This document shows, one piece after another, positions 1-9,969 of a stretch of DNA of 64,000 bases. The stretch is taken from positions 19,404 to 83,403 of the forward strand of contig JAJTUP010000148.1 of NCBI GenBank assembly GCA_021399435.1, read 5' to 3'. The stretch comes from Diaporthe sp. PMI_573. Taxonomy: Eukaryota; Ascomycota; Sordariomycetes; Diaporthales; Diaporthaceae. Under the pieces are notes generated by a model that was not told the origin of the DNA, made no database searches, and worked only from the letters and a program-made list of their open reading frames with translations. Made by a program: the position numbers and the translations under genes. Every line of letters starts with the position of its first letter. Position 1 is the stretch's first letter.

Positions 1-300
1 CGTCAAGAAGATCGTAGGGTTCCCCAGACCATCTCGACTGGTTGCCCCAGGTCTTCGTGAAGATCATCTTCTTCTGAGGGTCTAGCTTGTCGTTGTCATA
101 GTGGCGAGGAGGAAGGTGCTTGTATGGGTCGTAGGGGATATCTGGCGCTGAAATAGGGAGCGGCGTTCCCGCCGGATATCGCTGGTGTGGGTACGTCTGG
201 TTCCTTTCTTGCCTCAGGGCCGTGCCCGCCGGGGAAGGAAACGTCTGGCGGCGTGCCTCCGGAAGTGCCGTCTGACGATAGTGGTCCGGTGGGTTCTCGT
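1..300 (-). pseudogene. gypsy-type gag fragment, runs off left edge
   Basis: The minus strand is open across the left edge. Near positions 1-110 it reads a block with YDNDKLDPQKK, then FTKTWGN and SGEPYDLLD. This matches the start of the conserved gag region of a fungal Ty3/gypsy family, in which a 'KLDP...F.KT....YTGEPYDLLDDKV' block is followed by a coiled capsid-like part; the continuation lies outside the window. Upstream of the block the frame is low-complexity (Pro, Arg, Gln) and has no clear ATG, so I cannot place the start. A TATA-like box (TATATAAAG) lies on the plus strand near 333-341, pointing the other way. Family recognition is from memory of related fungal elements; the piece is too short to judge intactness. 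Confidence 0.5.
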
Positions 301-830
301 TGGCCGGAACCACGGAGGAAAAATCCCTCCGTTCTATATAAAGCCTGACTCTAAGAATTTGAGCATTTCATATCAACAAGCAACGTCTACAAGGTTGATC
401 GCAGGGTCTATCAGCAGCGAATATCTTGGAAATGAGGAAGGGATTTGACTACAGAAAACCACTAAAGAGCTTTGTATCATTGAGCGAGAGAAAGCAGTTC
501 ACCCTCCGTTGTCGAGGTTGCAACCGTGTCTTGTTTGTTTGCTCTCCATCCGATCAAGCCACCAAACGGCATTCAGTGCCTCATTAAATCACATCGTACA
601 CAACCTTTAAGCCAATTTGTTAGGCTTAAACAGTTTCTGGATAGATATGCGCGTTTGATTGCGTTTACACTTACAGGTAATCATGCAAGAATAGCCCTGC
701 CTTTGCATTAGTCTTTAATAAGGTTGTCCAATCAGCAATAACTGGATGTTCTATCACATCCCCGTTGTCACGCGTTATATTGCAATATGTCAGCTGTTGC
801 CATTTTTGGTTTTCTCGGTGATTCTAACTC
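301..830. other. intergenic, no supported gene
   Basis: I see only short open frames with no recognisable protein. The one notable element is a plus-strand TATA-like box around 333-341. It could be the promoter of the lost neighbour or part of a degraded LTR. Confidence 0.4.
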
Positions 831-1165
831 CTACTCATCGAATAGACATTCGGTGCCACAGTCGTCTTTCTGACTCTCCTCGTCGCCATCTGGCTTGGGC
901 AGATGTGATCCCATATTGGAAATAGGTTGATCAGGGCACTCGTCTTGAAGTTTCTGCATTTTCTCATTCGAGACCTCGCTGATGGCTGAAATTTCGTCGT
1001 AGTTGCTGATGCCCTGACGTGCGCCGTAATGTCCGTATCCGCCAAGTCCATCTCCTGAGGTACTATCGCCCCACTTGGACAATTTGTAGCAGGCTTGGAC
1101 AAAGTCAGGGTAGTTCTCTGGGAGAACGAGTTGAACAGCCAGCTTGCTCTCGATTGACGGCTGAA
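831..1165 (-). pseudogene. C-terminal fragment of an unrecognised protein
   Basis: A continuous minus-strand frame of about 110 codons ends at a TAG (831-833). It has protein-like composition, with segments such as LPENYPDFVQACYKLSKWGD, GYGHYGARQGIS and a Cys/Glu-rich end (DDCGTECLFDE). The frame is cut off on its 5' side by AT-rich sequence at about 1165, so this is the 3' end of something larger. I do not recognise the family. The balanced codon use differs sharply from the AT-rich flank (1160-1290), which suggests a breakpoint rather than a normal gene start. Confidence 0.4.
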
Positions 1166-2280
1166 GTCCTCAACTTTTATTTAAATTTTTAAAAAAAGAA
1201 AGTTTTAAGAAGTATAAGATAAAGAGAATCTATTAAGATTAACTTTTATAGGTTTTAGGAAAAAAGGTTTTGTTATTATAGGATTGTAATGATGTAGAAT
1301 CACACGTGAGTGTGTGGGCGGGGGGTGATGGGGGGACGCAAGGATCTCACTATCTTGGACCTGGGTCTCTTGAACAGTTGTAGAGCAGCCCAGCAAGATA
1401 CCATAACCATTTCAACGACGGTAGCCGAGCTGATGGGGGGGAATATGCTAAAAAGGAGCTTATGGCAACTTGGATCGCGGTATTGTGGAACTGTCCGGGA
1501 AGAGTAGCGGAATACAGTACCTGCCTTAGACTCTCGTTAAAAAAACCATGAAGGGACCACAAAAGTTCGTACTTTTGAGGCTTTGGTACTTTTAACGCGC
1601 AGGACCTCTGTTAGGTACTCAGACTGTGTCATGGCTGTTTCGGTTAAGTACAGGTACTTCTAAAAAATATTGGTTACTCGTTACCATCTTTACAAGCAAT
1701 GTGACTAAAGTCACTGATTTCAGATCCATATCTTATGAGGGTATCCTTATTGTTTTGTCCAAGCGAAGACTCTCATGAACAATGCTTGTAAATGTATGCT
1801 TGACTTTTTTACCCAGCATCTGCATAATCAAAAAAAGGTCTAGGCTTTGTTTTCCTGTAGCAACCTGCGGGGATACTTCGACCCATATATCCAAAAGGTG
1901 TGGGACAAGTACTCGGAGGCTAATCTAACAGTCGACACCCAGATCAATGATTACGGGCCGATGGTGACCTCTCGGGGGGCTCGTCTCGGTGGGGTTGGTT
2001 TTGTAGACCTATGAAGATGGGGTTGTGACTTGCAATTTCAGATCATTCCGGATCAGCACCACCGCCCTATTGCACCTACCTGAGGGGAACATCACTCACG
2101 AGACCAAAGCCTGCTCCCGAAGAGACACGTCTCGGTCTTTGATAGCTTACACTGCGAGCAACACTTCCCCGCTTTGAACATGCAAGTCTGAACGAATGAG
2201 TCACTGACGCGACACTCTTTTTGTAGGTTCGACTGGCCAGGCAGGCTACGTTCAAAAGTATCCGTGCACAGTTAAGGTGA
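1166..2280. other. intergenic, AT-rich then mixed
   Basis: No supported gene. An AT-rich start (1160-1290) is followed by mixed sequence with repeated GTACTTTT-like words near 1570-1660. A possible 3' splice site (branch-like CTGAC, then TTTTTGTAG) lies near 2205-2226 and could belong to the gene that follows. Confidence 0.35.
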
Positions 2281-3300
2281 GATTCTTCCCTGTTGGGTTT
2301 ACTAGGCCACAGATCAACGAGAAAAGGGAATTTCCACCAGGAGGAAAACACTTATGTGGTTCTGGCTCGATTAGGAGTATTTTTATATCAATATGTTATA
2401 CTACACGCCTTGTGGCTCGTCCCCACACTTGGGCAAGAGTCGGCCGAGTATGCCTACCTCCTCATCTCCCCTGAGCAGATCGCCTCTATCTCCATAGAAC
2501 AATGTACAGACCCCAAAATTGCCTGCAATCTTAGGTGCGCACGTGGTACAACCCAAACGACCCGCCTGCGGTTTGTCCTTGAGAAGCCTGCGTTACTTGT
2601 CGGTCCTCGAGATTCCACAACATTCTTACACAAGGTGATGGACCAAGCTTGGGCCTATGCGTACTACCTCACAACTCAGACTGCTCTTACGGTTTATGTT
2701 GCCGATGATGCGTTTCCCGCCGCGCAATTAATGTTGCTTTGCAGGTCAGCATCTGTGAGGGGTCGATTAAAGCCTGACAATTTGATTGGTGACATTAGCA
2801 TACTCTACGAGGGCAGAGGCGGGTGTGGTGTAGAATTGGAGCAAACAGACCTACCTTTAAAATATAGTGAGGAAGTCAAAAATCCTCCACCCTATTTAAA
2901 ACACTGTGGTGACTTCTCAGAGGGGCTGCCGGCTTTGAAAAAACCTTGCTTGGATCGGCCACCGGTGGGGGATATGTCAACTGTGCTGTATTTGCTCTCC
3001 CGAATGATGACTCCTATTGAAACGATGCAGGCCCGGGTTAGTCGTGTAGAACGGAAGATGGAGGTAGTGGAGGATTGCATAGAACGCGTGAAACTAGAAG
3101 TTATGGAAGAAGTGGAGGCGTGTATAGAAGAGACCGCCGCTGAACTCAGAGATGAGTGGAGCTGCTCTATTGACGACATGGTTACTGGCGTCAAGATCGA
3201 TCTGGAGGACTACGTGAGGAACGAATTACAGGATGCTCAGGAGTGTATTGTAGATAATCTGCAAGCAGGGTCATGGGCCATTACTCTGGAGAGGCCTTGA
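2281..3300 (+). CDS. conserved hypothetical protein with C-terminal coiled coil, 5' end unresolved
   Basis: A long open frame ends at TGA 3298-3300. The convincing part begins around 2430 with YAYLLISPEQIASISIEQ and continues through LRFVLEKPALLVGPRDS, a LYEGRGG block, a PPPY segment, and a heptad-like Glu/Lys/Arg-rich stretch (about 2995-3260) that should form a coiled coil. The order (N-terminal folded part, PPY linker, coiled coil) resembles a family of uncharacterised Pezizomycotina proteins. There is no ATG at the 5' end of the open frame and the first in-frame ATG is near 2638, inside the conserved part. The true start is therefore in an upstream exon or has been lost. A candidate upstream acceptor lies near 2226. 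No internal stops and no RIP-like decay. Function unknown. Confidence 0.55.
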   Translation, partial: DSSLLGLLGHRSTRKGNFHQEENTYVVLARLGVFLYQYVILHALWLVPTLGQESAEYAYLLISPEQIASISIEQCTDPKIACNLRCARGTTQTTRLRFVLEKPALLVGPRDSTTFLHKVMDQAWAYAYYLTTQTALTVYVADDAFPAAQLMLLCRSASVRGRLKPDNLIGDISILYEGRGGCGVELEQTDLPLKYSEEVKNPPPYLKHCGDFSEGLPALKKPCLDRPPVGDMSTVLYLLSRMMTPIETMQARVSRVERKMEVVEDCIERVKLEVMEEVEACIEETAAELRDEWSCSIDDMVTGVKIDLEDYVRNELQDAQECIVDNLQAGSWAITLERP

Positions 3301-3963
3301 TTCTATTTATGCAATTTACAAATACTGGTGGCTATCGCAACGCACCTTGGCCGATCTGCACGCATCAGATGCACATCGGAACATGGGCCTTCGTTGTGCG
3401 GTTTTCTTGGCGTTTGTGAAAAAGGAGCACCAAAATTGTCTCTATTTATCATCAATTCTGATCACAACCAAACACATCCCTTTCCTTGCCCGTCACCCTG
3501 AGCTTTTAAGCCGGAAGAATCAACGTGTTGAAGCCAAATGGCTGAAATGCTGCACAAAAAAAAAGATTAAAGGTTGGTTTTCTGGTGATTTGTCCTACCC
3601 CAGATGAGGCTATAACCACTTCAGGAAAGCAAGTTGGTCGAGTTTGCCCTTAATTACCCAGGCGATGCTGGGGCTTCCTGTGACCCATTTTAAACTAAGG
3701 GTCTTCGCCGCTCAGATAACTACGTCTCTGACTCAACCACCACCATTCGGCAGACGATGGTTAGTTGCTTTTCTCATAAGAAACCCAGAGATTAAGGGTT
3801 ACAGAGCCCGAGGGATGCACTCAAGCCGTGTCAATGGAGCGACGACAACGATAATTATGGACTGGTTTGCTATCTTTCGCCTTCCAGCTATATCCAAGAT
3901 CAAGCCAGAAAACCGCCACAACGCCGACGAAGAAGGTATCGCCGAGGGTGATTGGGCATACTT
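3301..3963. other. intergenic, short frames only
   Basis: Short open frames occur but none has recognisable protein character. I call no gene here. Confidence 0.3.
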
Positions 3964-4812
3964 CTATAACATGAAAATACGCGGGCTGCCCAGGCATACA
4001 TCCACTGCGAAATCAAGGCCGAATATCTCAATCCTCTGCTGCGCAATGTTTTCCCGCAGAAAGCCCCCCATTCCGGGCAATCCGCCAAGTGTTGGGCTCT
4101 CCCTCATCTCAGCCTCCGGCATCGCTCCTTGACTACCAGCACACTCTAATCTCTGGAGCCTCCTCAGCGTCTCGTTCTTCAATACAACTACCTTGGCATT
4201 TTTCCGGACAGGGAGGTGGCGAAAGCGGTGATCGCCTGCCTCCGAAGAGAAAAAGTCAACCATCTCACACCTGATCCGTTGCTTCCACCCTCGAGGCACC
4301 CACCGGATGCACTGATTGACGAGCCCATGACCGCAGTCATTTCCGCCCAAGCAGCCTAGATCCTTCCCAGCCAGGGTGCAGATGCATTGGGTATTGTTCT
4401 GTATACGATGGGACTTCAACTCCTCGCCTTTTGTCCAAATAAGCCTGTTTAACCGTGTCCGAAAATGCATCAGAGCAACATCAGAACTCTTTTTCCCCTC
4501 CTCATTACTGTTCCCGGAACATTGAATGCTATTTGCATAGACAATGCTTGATGTAAGTGCGGTTGTGATTGCCGGGTCTAGCATGGTGGTAGGCAGGGTA
4601 TAGTCACCGGTCCTAAACTTGTCTTTTGCTGCCCGGGATGGTTGTCGCCGCCGGCTGACTGATTCAGGACCTTGCGACTTCGAATTTCTTGCAATCTCCT
4701 CTTTAAACCACCGTTCAGCACACCTGGCAAAACTCCAAACGCAGTATACATGACCTTTACGAAGGGCAGACGGAGAGACCGATTTATGGGAATCCATGGG
4801 ACCACCATACAT
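3964..4812 (-). CDS. hypothetical ORF, 282 codons
   Basis: An uninterrupted minus-strand frame starts at ATG 4810-4812 and runs 849 bases. It holds a Cys/His-rich middle part (CICTLAGKDLGC then CGHGLVNQCIRW) that could be a degenerate RING-like or zinc-binding segment, but the ligand spacing matches no family I can name. There is no signal peptide or membrane segment. Length and lack of stops argue for a present or recently lost gene. The start region is followed (upstream on the minus strand) by AT-rich sequence with TATA-like words. It could also be a chance frame on the opposite strand of decayed sequence, so confidence is low. Confidence 0.35.
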   Translation of the reverse strand: MYGGPMDSHKSVSPSALRKGHVYCVWSFARCAERWFKEEIARNSKSQGPESVSRRRQPSRAAKDKFRTGDYTLPTTMLDPAITTALTSSIVYANSIQCSGNSNEEGKKSSDVALMHFRTRLNRLIWTKGEELKSHRIQNNTQCICTLAGKDLGCLGGNDCGHGLVNQCIRWVPRGWKQRIRCEMVDFFSSEAGDHRFRHLPVRKNAKVVVLKNETLRRLQRLECAGSQGAMPEAEMRESPTLGGLPGMGGFLRENIAQQRIEIFGLDFAVDVCLGSPRIFML

Positions 4813-6179
4813 ATTATACGACGAAAACGAAACAGTTGAAGCTTCGAAGATTTAAATCAAGGAGATACTGTATATTTAAGGAAAAATGGTACCGTGTGTA
4901 TAGTACATTTGACTAACCACAAATACATCAGCTCCCATGTTATCGTACTGTACTTTTATAGCACTTTAAATGGCACTAGGTACTAAACCGTGAAAACTGT
5001 ACGTTTGGTGTAAAAATGGATTAATGAGGAATTGAGAAGGGTTTTACATTTATACTTTTCTTAAGATTCTTAGCCTTGTCTACTTTACAAATACAGTGGG
5101 AACCGAAATTAGTGTCCTGCGATCCGCGCTGCAAGCTGTACATATGTAGTCCTTGCGGTAAAGTATTGTTAATTTATATGTACGGTGGCACTTTAGTGGT
5201 CTGGTATATCAAGACAGGTCGAAAGTTACCAAGGTCTGGTACGAAAGTCCCCGTTCTGTTCCCTATGGATTGTTTAAAGTACTTTTTGGAGCTTTCGGGG
5301 CAAGATGCATAGTCTCGTCTGTCATTGAAATGTGACCACGCCTCAATCACTGAGCATGATTAGTCATTTGAAGGGTACATTATACATGGATTGTTTGGGC
5401 ATGGCTTACTTTTTACACCTTCTGTTGGTACGGCCCTGACTGCCAAGGGTCAGGGGTCTTTGCACGTGCAAATAGGGGCGAGCAAAAGGAACCACCGTAC
5501 GTGTCTGGGTACGGGTTCGATTCTTGCTACGGAAAGAAGAAGAGAGGTCATCGCCATCGTGGGCGCCGAAGCACTTGGTGTAGTGGCCAGCCCTCTGCTG
5601 ACTAAGCCAGACCGGCCCTTCTGATTGGCCACAGCCGGGCCGGGCGTGCGGTCCCTTCAACGGTCACCAAATCCACACCTTCCTTTCTTGTTATCCTCTG
5701 ATCAACATCAGTGCACTCCTTTACAGGCAAACTTCCGCCGTCGGGCATAGAACCGATGAGCTTTAACCCCATGTACTGGCCCGCTGTCTAATGGATGCAT
5801 CGGAAGCAGTCTGCTTATTGAGATGCGCACAGACTGTCGGCACAAATCCAGAAAGGCAAGCAGTAGAGAGGCACAATCCGCATTTGCCATTAGCCTTGTA
5901 GGCTTCACTGCCACAACTGCCCTAAGCGCAAGATTGATGGTGTGCCACGTTGCAATATGTACAATTGGTTCTATAATATGCGATTGTCCCCACCCAAATG
6001 CGTCCTCATTGCATGTGTACCTTGTAGGTAAACCATCCCCCCCTGATACCCCGCCCAGATGACGCGTTTATGCGCGTAACGCGGGTGTGGGGGTGCGGCA
6101 GACCGGGGGTGCGGCAGATGTGGTGTAGGTACGTTACACGAAGACAAGAGAAATACTGACTCTTACGTTACTATAGCGA
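4813..6179. other. intergenic, no supported gene
   Basis: Several open frames of 60-85 codons on both strands lack family resemblance and mostly lack ATG starts. A GGGTTCGATTC word at about 5512 resembles a tRNA T-arm, but no acceptor or anticodon partner surrounds it. Confidence 0.35.
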
Positions 6180-6180
6180 C

Positions 6181-6350
6181 TGGGAAGAGTTTATTTTTGA
6201 CTGCTCCTGCTCCTATACTAAACGAATGAACTACGGCCATCTCGCCCGTAATCATCTCAACCACCTATACTTTGGTGTACAGGCCCTCAAGAAGGTTTGG
6301 AATGTGCCCGAGATCTGCGACAAGTGCACGTTGATAGACTTCCATCACTA
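6181..6350 (+). other. unrecognised coding-like scrap next to the TBP fragment
   Basis: The plus frame reads DWEEFIFDCSCSYTKRMNYG, then a block with [20 protein letters not shown], and stops at TAA 6349-6351, directly where the TBP-like piece begins in another frame. It has protein-like composition, no ATG start and no family I recognise. It may be a second gene scrap joined to the TBP fragment. Confidence 0.25.
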
Positions 6351-6461
6351 ATCGTCGCCATCAAGTTCCCTATTCGTCTTGAGGGCCTAGCTTCCCGCTA
6401 CCACAACTTCAGCTCCTACGAGCCTGAGTTGTTCCCTGGTCTTATCTATCGCATGGCAAAG
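6351..6461 (+). pseudogene. TATA-binding protein (TBP) fragment, about 37 codons
   Basis: The plus frame contains [20 protein letters not shown] followed directly by [12 protein letters not shown]. This is the highly conserved second-repeat segment of eukaryotic TBP, the general transcription factor that binds the TATA box (family pattern: [31 protein letters not shown]). Homology stops abruptly on both sides: before IKF the residues are IVA instead of the expected IVGSCD, and after the RM the frame no longer matches. The first repeat and the last ~40 residues are absent. It is therefore a broken copy, not the cell's TBP gene. One difference is Tyr for the usual His in SR[H/Y]HNF. How it arrived (element capture or rearrangement) is not visible. 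Confidence 0.75.
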
Positions 6462-8250
6462 GCAATCAGCTGCATTTTCAACTACCTTCGGACGCAGGGA
6501 GATTTCTACGAGAGGAGGGACGGATGGGCGATCGCGGGGAGGCTGGATAGGGAGAATATGCGAGATTCCGAAGCTTGTCAAAGGTGGAAGTAACGAGGCT
6601 ACGGGAATCAAAGCTGGTTTAGAGGGGCGAAAGAGATGCCCGCTGGCAGAGGCTTGGCAGAGGCTTGTGTGCGTGAAAGCAGATAGCTTATTAAAAGGGA
6701 ATCTTTCGTTTGTGGTCCCCACGTGCACCATTGACTACCCCGCACTTCTAGAGTACGTGAACACCGCACAACAACGAGCCGCATGAAATGCCATGGGCGA
6801 GTCTAGCGACGATGTTTTGAGAGGCTCCGTCGAGCGGTGGCTATAGCACTGCCATTACGCGATGGCTAACATGACAGCCACAAGGTAGGAATCTCGGGCA
6901 GCATTTTGCGGGATGAGTCGCTTGCGTCGTAATCTGGAGACTTTCGATTGGAACGTTGGGACTATGATTTGGACCAGGCGTAACCGGGTACAATTCGCTG
7001 CACTTCCGCTGGAGATAAGTCCTGTTGACGAAGGCCAGGACCGACCGGTCTGACCATGACCGAGTACTGCGGTGACCTTGGTTTCTAACGGTCTTCAGCG
7101 ACATTGCTCGGGCGCGAGGGGTACATGAATCGTTTTCTTCTATTTACTCTGTGAGACCTCTTAAAGTGCGGCTCACAGATGCTTTGCTTTTAATGCATGG
7201 TCTATAACAGGGAGTACGCAGGTAATGCGACCGCAGTTCCTCAACATGGGGTTTTTGCTTCGATCGCTCGAAATACTATTTTCAAGAAGTCCTTTGTTTT
7301 GGTGACGCGTATTCTGCTCTCAACCTGAACAAAAGTCAAGTCACAACTGTACTGTACTTTGTATTTACCCTACAGTACTTTACAGTACAGTACAAGTACG
7401 TGGAATGAGCATTACAACACGTACAGTACTTCTGTTAGTCCAGGTATGATTCAACAAGGGAGAGCAATACAGTACAGCACTGTCTTGTACGGTGCCACAA
7501 ATGAATCATATGCACAATAGTACTGTATGTATACGTATTACAATTCAGTCCAGATTGGTGTATTGCATATATAAAATACAAGGACGAACTCGTACGATCA
7601 GACCTGGCTGCGACTCTCATCTTGATCTATGTTTGTAACTGTTCAACATGAAACCAAATATTTGTGAGACACCGTCGGCAAGGTTAACAAGGTCAAAAAG
7701 AACAAAGCTAGATCTCGAGATTGCTCGTAAACGATACCATACAATTTTGAAAAAGGTAGATGAGTACCACACGCTTTGTAACGCGGAGGTACTACAGACG
7801 AGGGAGGTTTTGCGTATACACCACTCAACCGGAAAATAAGATGTGGCCGCCAGCTCTGGGAGACATTGTGAGTATTAGTCGAATTTCAGGTTTACAGTAT
7901 CAACCCTAATCCGTTCAAGATGCTTACATACCCACTTCCGGAAATCCGCACTCCCACCACGATTGTTCGAGGCGCCGAGCGGGGGGATAGAAATGAATCC
8001 GACTCTGCAAGCCGGAGGTCTCGCAATCGTGAAGTTACAGGGTAGTGCTGACTCAGGGGCTCTATGCCTGAGACCAGCAAGTGCCAGCTATCCATCATAA
8101 CTCACTCAATCGGGTCAAGGCTTGTCTCAAGGGTTTAAGGAGGTCCTATGATTCTGTACAACCATTCGGTGTAAATGGTCATGCCATCTCAAAATATTCT
8201 CGGCTTTCAATAGAACTATAGACATTACATATAATGCATGGCCTTTTTTC
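6462..8250. other. intergenic with CAGTAC-rich tract
   Basis: No supported gene. Around 7330-7510 the sequence is dense in overlapping GTACTGTAC / ACAGTAC words in both orientations, forming many small palindromes; see the separate repeat entry. Confidence 0.35.
7330..7515. repeat. CAGTAC-rich palindromic tract
   Basis: The hexamer ACAGTAC/GTACTGT recurs many times within about 185 bases (for example near 7347, 7370, 7381-7394, 7421 and 7469). The repeats are irregularly spaced, so this is a low-complexity, hairpin-prone tract rather than a tandem array. Similar single words occur near 1640, 17615 and 59370. Function unknown. Confidence 0.5.
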
Positions 8251-8251
8251 C

Positions 8252-8470
8252 ATTCGACTAGGACTTATGTATCACGGAGGAGGATCTCTGCTGTGAGCTG
8301 GATCTTTTCCTAGAACCCATCAGGATAGGGCTAGCTGTACGCTATGAGCGAAGGTGGCACGGGAAATTCTTTGAGAGAGCAGGGCGACCTGGCACGCCTC
8401 TAGATGGCGAGCAGAAGCGCATGGAAGCGGAAGCGGCGACAACTGCGTGGTTTGCTGGGAAGACCTTGGC
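8252..8470 (+). other. coding-like fragment of unknown family
   Basis: A plus frame reads ITEEDLCCELDLFLEPIRIG, then AVRYERRWHGKFFERAGRPG, and ends at TAG near 8479. It has no ATG start and does not continue in frame into the membrane-protein remnant 150 bases downstream. The composition is protein-like but I recognise nothing. It may be the cytosolic part of the same lost gene. Confidence 0.25.
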
Positions 8471-8609
8471 TGGATAGGATTTCAAAAGTGTTCGTACGGT
8501 TTGAGACCCGACATCAAAAAGACGACGACGCCCGACTTAAACGACCTAGAGCCGGGCGACTGGATCCATCAAGCCGACCGCTAGCTCTTGCGTAAGGTCT
8601 AATGGAGCC

Positions 8610-9052
8610 GCGGGCATTTGCTGCTGCTGCTGCTTGATATGGCTCTATTCGGCTTCGTCGCCGGCGTCGACATCTATAGCGGCCTGTGGGCCGGCCGCGG
8701 CTTTATTTCCACTGCGGCCTGGGCGTCGCTAGGCGTCTCTACGGTGGCCATTTTGATATACATAGTGACTATGTTTATCGAATAGGAGTACGAAACCATG
8801 ATTGCATCACAATTGTGAGTCGGCGTCGTCTGGGGCCCCATCGAGATCGCGCTCAAAGCCAGCAGCCTGCGCCTGCTGAACGCCGCCGATAGCAGCGACG
8901 GCGCGACTTACAAAATCCGGATTCTATTTGGCCTGGCCCTTGCTCTGATTGTAGTTCTTGCGGTGCTCGGCACCTCACTTGTCATATTCACAATCTACAA
9001 TACAGTCTTTCCCGCCCCCCAAGAACGAGGAGGAGGACAAGGAGCCGAATAA
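8610..9052 (+). pseudogene. remnant of a multi-pass membrane protein
   Basis: A plus frame carries three clear hydrophobic segments: around 8625-8690 (LLLLLLDMALFGFVAGVDIY), around 8705-8785 (AAWASLGVSTVAILIYIVTM) and around 8925-9000 (LALALIVVLAVLGTSLVIFT). The frame is interrupted by TAG at about 8784 (after IVTMFIE) and TGA at about 8817 (after IASQL). The first looks like a former CAG and the second a former TGG, both C/G-to-T/A changes. It ends at TAA near 9050 in a Gly/Gln/Glu-rich tail. The GC-rich codon use differs from its surroundings. The family is not recognised. It may be the C-terminal half of a transporter-like or tetraspan protein whose 5' part is gone. Confidence 0.45.
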
Positions 9053-9253
9053 TCTGAAGAATCAGACGCTCGGCGGAGAGAAGTTGTACAGGTCTAAGGC
9101 CCCGCCTGACGGCTTGTCGGATAAGGACCGGACGCGTTTATGTGCTGCGGTAGATTGCGGTACAAACTACCTGTGCTAGGAATATGAGAGAACATGAATT
9201 TAAATATCAACGGCGCCTTTAACCGCGCAACATGACCATCCGTATTTGATGAG

Positions 9254-9262
9254 GAGTACTCG
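9254..9262. repeat. target-site duplication, left copy (9 bp)
   Basis: GAGTACTCG directly precedes the terminal repeat of the 698-bp element and is repeated exactly at 9961-9969. The word is nearly palindromic. Confidence 0.8.
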
Positions 9263-9960
9263 CAGCCAGCGTCCGCCCACCCAGTGTTGAGCGTCCGCCC
9301 ACCCAGCATTTCACTTTCCGCCTACCCAGTACCTAAATTTGATAGCAAACTCTAAGTGTTTAGAAGTATCTTTCCGACTAAGTAAAATTTACCCCGCTTC
9401 TCCAAATTTTAGAGTACTTTTTAGTACCTTTGGCTTTTTGGCCCTCTAGCCCTCTGGCTCTCTGGCCTTCTAGCCCTCTGGCCCCCTGGCCCTCTAGCCC
9501 TCTGTAGCTTTCTGCAGCCTTCTGGCCCTCTGGCCCTTTATAGCTCTCTATAGCCCTCTATAGATCTTTATAGCCCTCTGGCTCTCGTAGCTCTCTGCAG
9601 CCCTCTATAGCTTTCTACAGCCCTCTGGCTCTCTGCAGCCTTCTGTAGCCTTCTGGCTTTCTGTAGCCTTTTGTAGCCTTCTGACTCTTTGCAGCCCTCT
9701 ACAGCCTTCTGGCTCTCTATAGCTCTCTGCAGCCCTCTGGCCCTCTAGAGCTCTCTGCGGCCCTCTAGCTCTATAGCCCTTTGTACCTCTAAGTATTTCT
9801 TAATTAGAGATTTTAGCGTAAAAAGCTGAATGCGGGGTTGATTAGTAAGAAAGATACTTTAAAATATTAGTAGCCTTCTCCAAACTTTAGGTACTGGGTG
9901 GGCGGAAAGTAAAACACTGGGTGGGCGGACGCTCAACACTGGGTGGGCGGACGCTGGCTG
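9263..9960. mobile_element. non-autonomous terminal-inverted-repeat element, Mutator-like
   Basis: The element is bounded by inverted copies of a roughly 79-bp repeat (9263-9341 and 9882-9960) beginning CAGCCAGCGTCCGCCCACCC. Each arm contains the word CGCCCACCCAG three times with slight variation. Flanking it is an exact 9-bp duplication. Long inverted repeats with a 9-bp duplication are characteristic of Mutator-like elements. Weaker inverted similarity continues inward (AAGTATCTTTC on both sides). No transposase is present. The middle is a degenerate minisatellite. The perfect duplication argues for fairly recent insertion. Confidence 0.8.
9428..9790. repeat. degenerate CTCTGGCCCTCTAGCC-type minisatellite inside the element
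   Basis: About 360 bases are built from short variants of [TA]GCCCTCTGG / CTCTATAGC / CTTCTGGC, with a period of roughly 9-12 bases. It fills the centre of the inverted-repeat element, and the sequence outside it is not repetitive. The pattern suggests slippage of an original CT-rich unit. Confidence 0.65.
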
Positions 9961-9969
9961 GAGTACTCG
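9961..9969. repeat. target-site duplication, right copy (9 bp)
   Basis: GAGTACTCG follows the right terminal repeat immediately and is identical to 9254-9262. Confidence 0.8.

Noticed and set aside
2892..3194. 100-codon minus ORF
   Set aside because: It is antisense to the coiled-coil part of the gene ending at 3300; the Ser/Thr-rich peptide is the mirror of Glu/Lys codons.
5508..5524. GGGTTCGATTC, a tRNA-like word
   Set aside because: No complementary acceptor stem or D/anticodon arms upstream.
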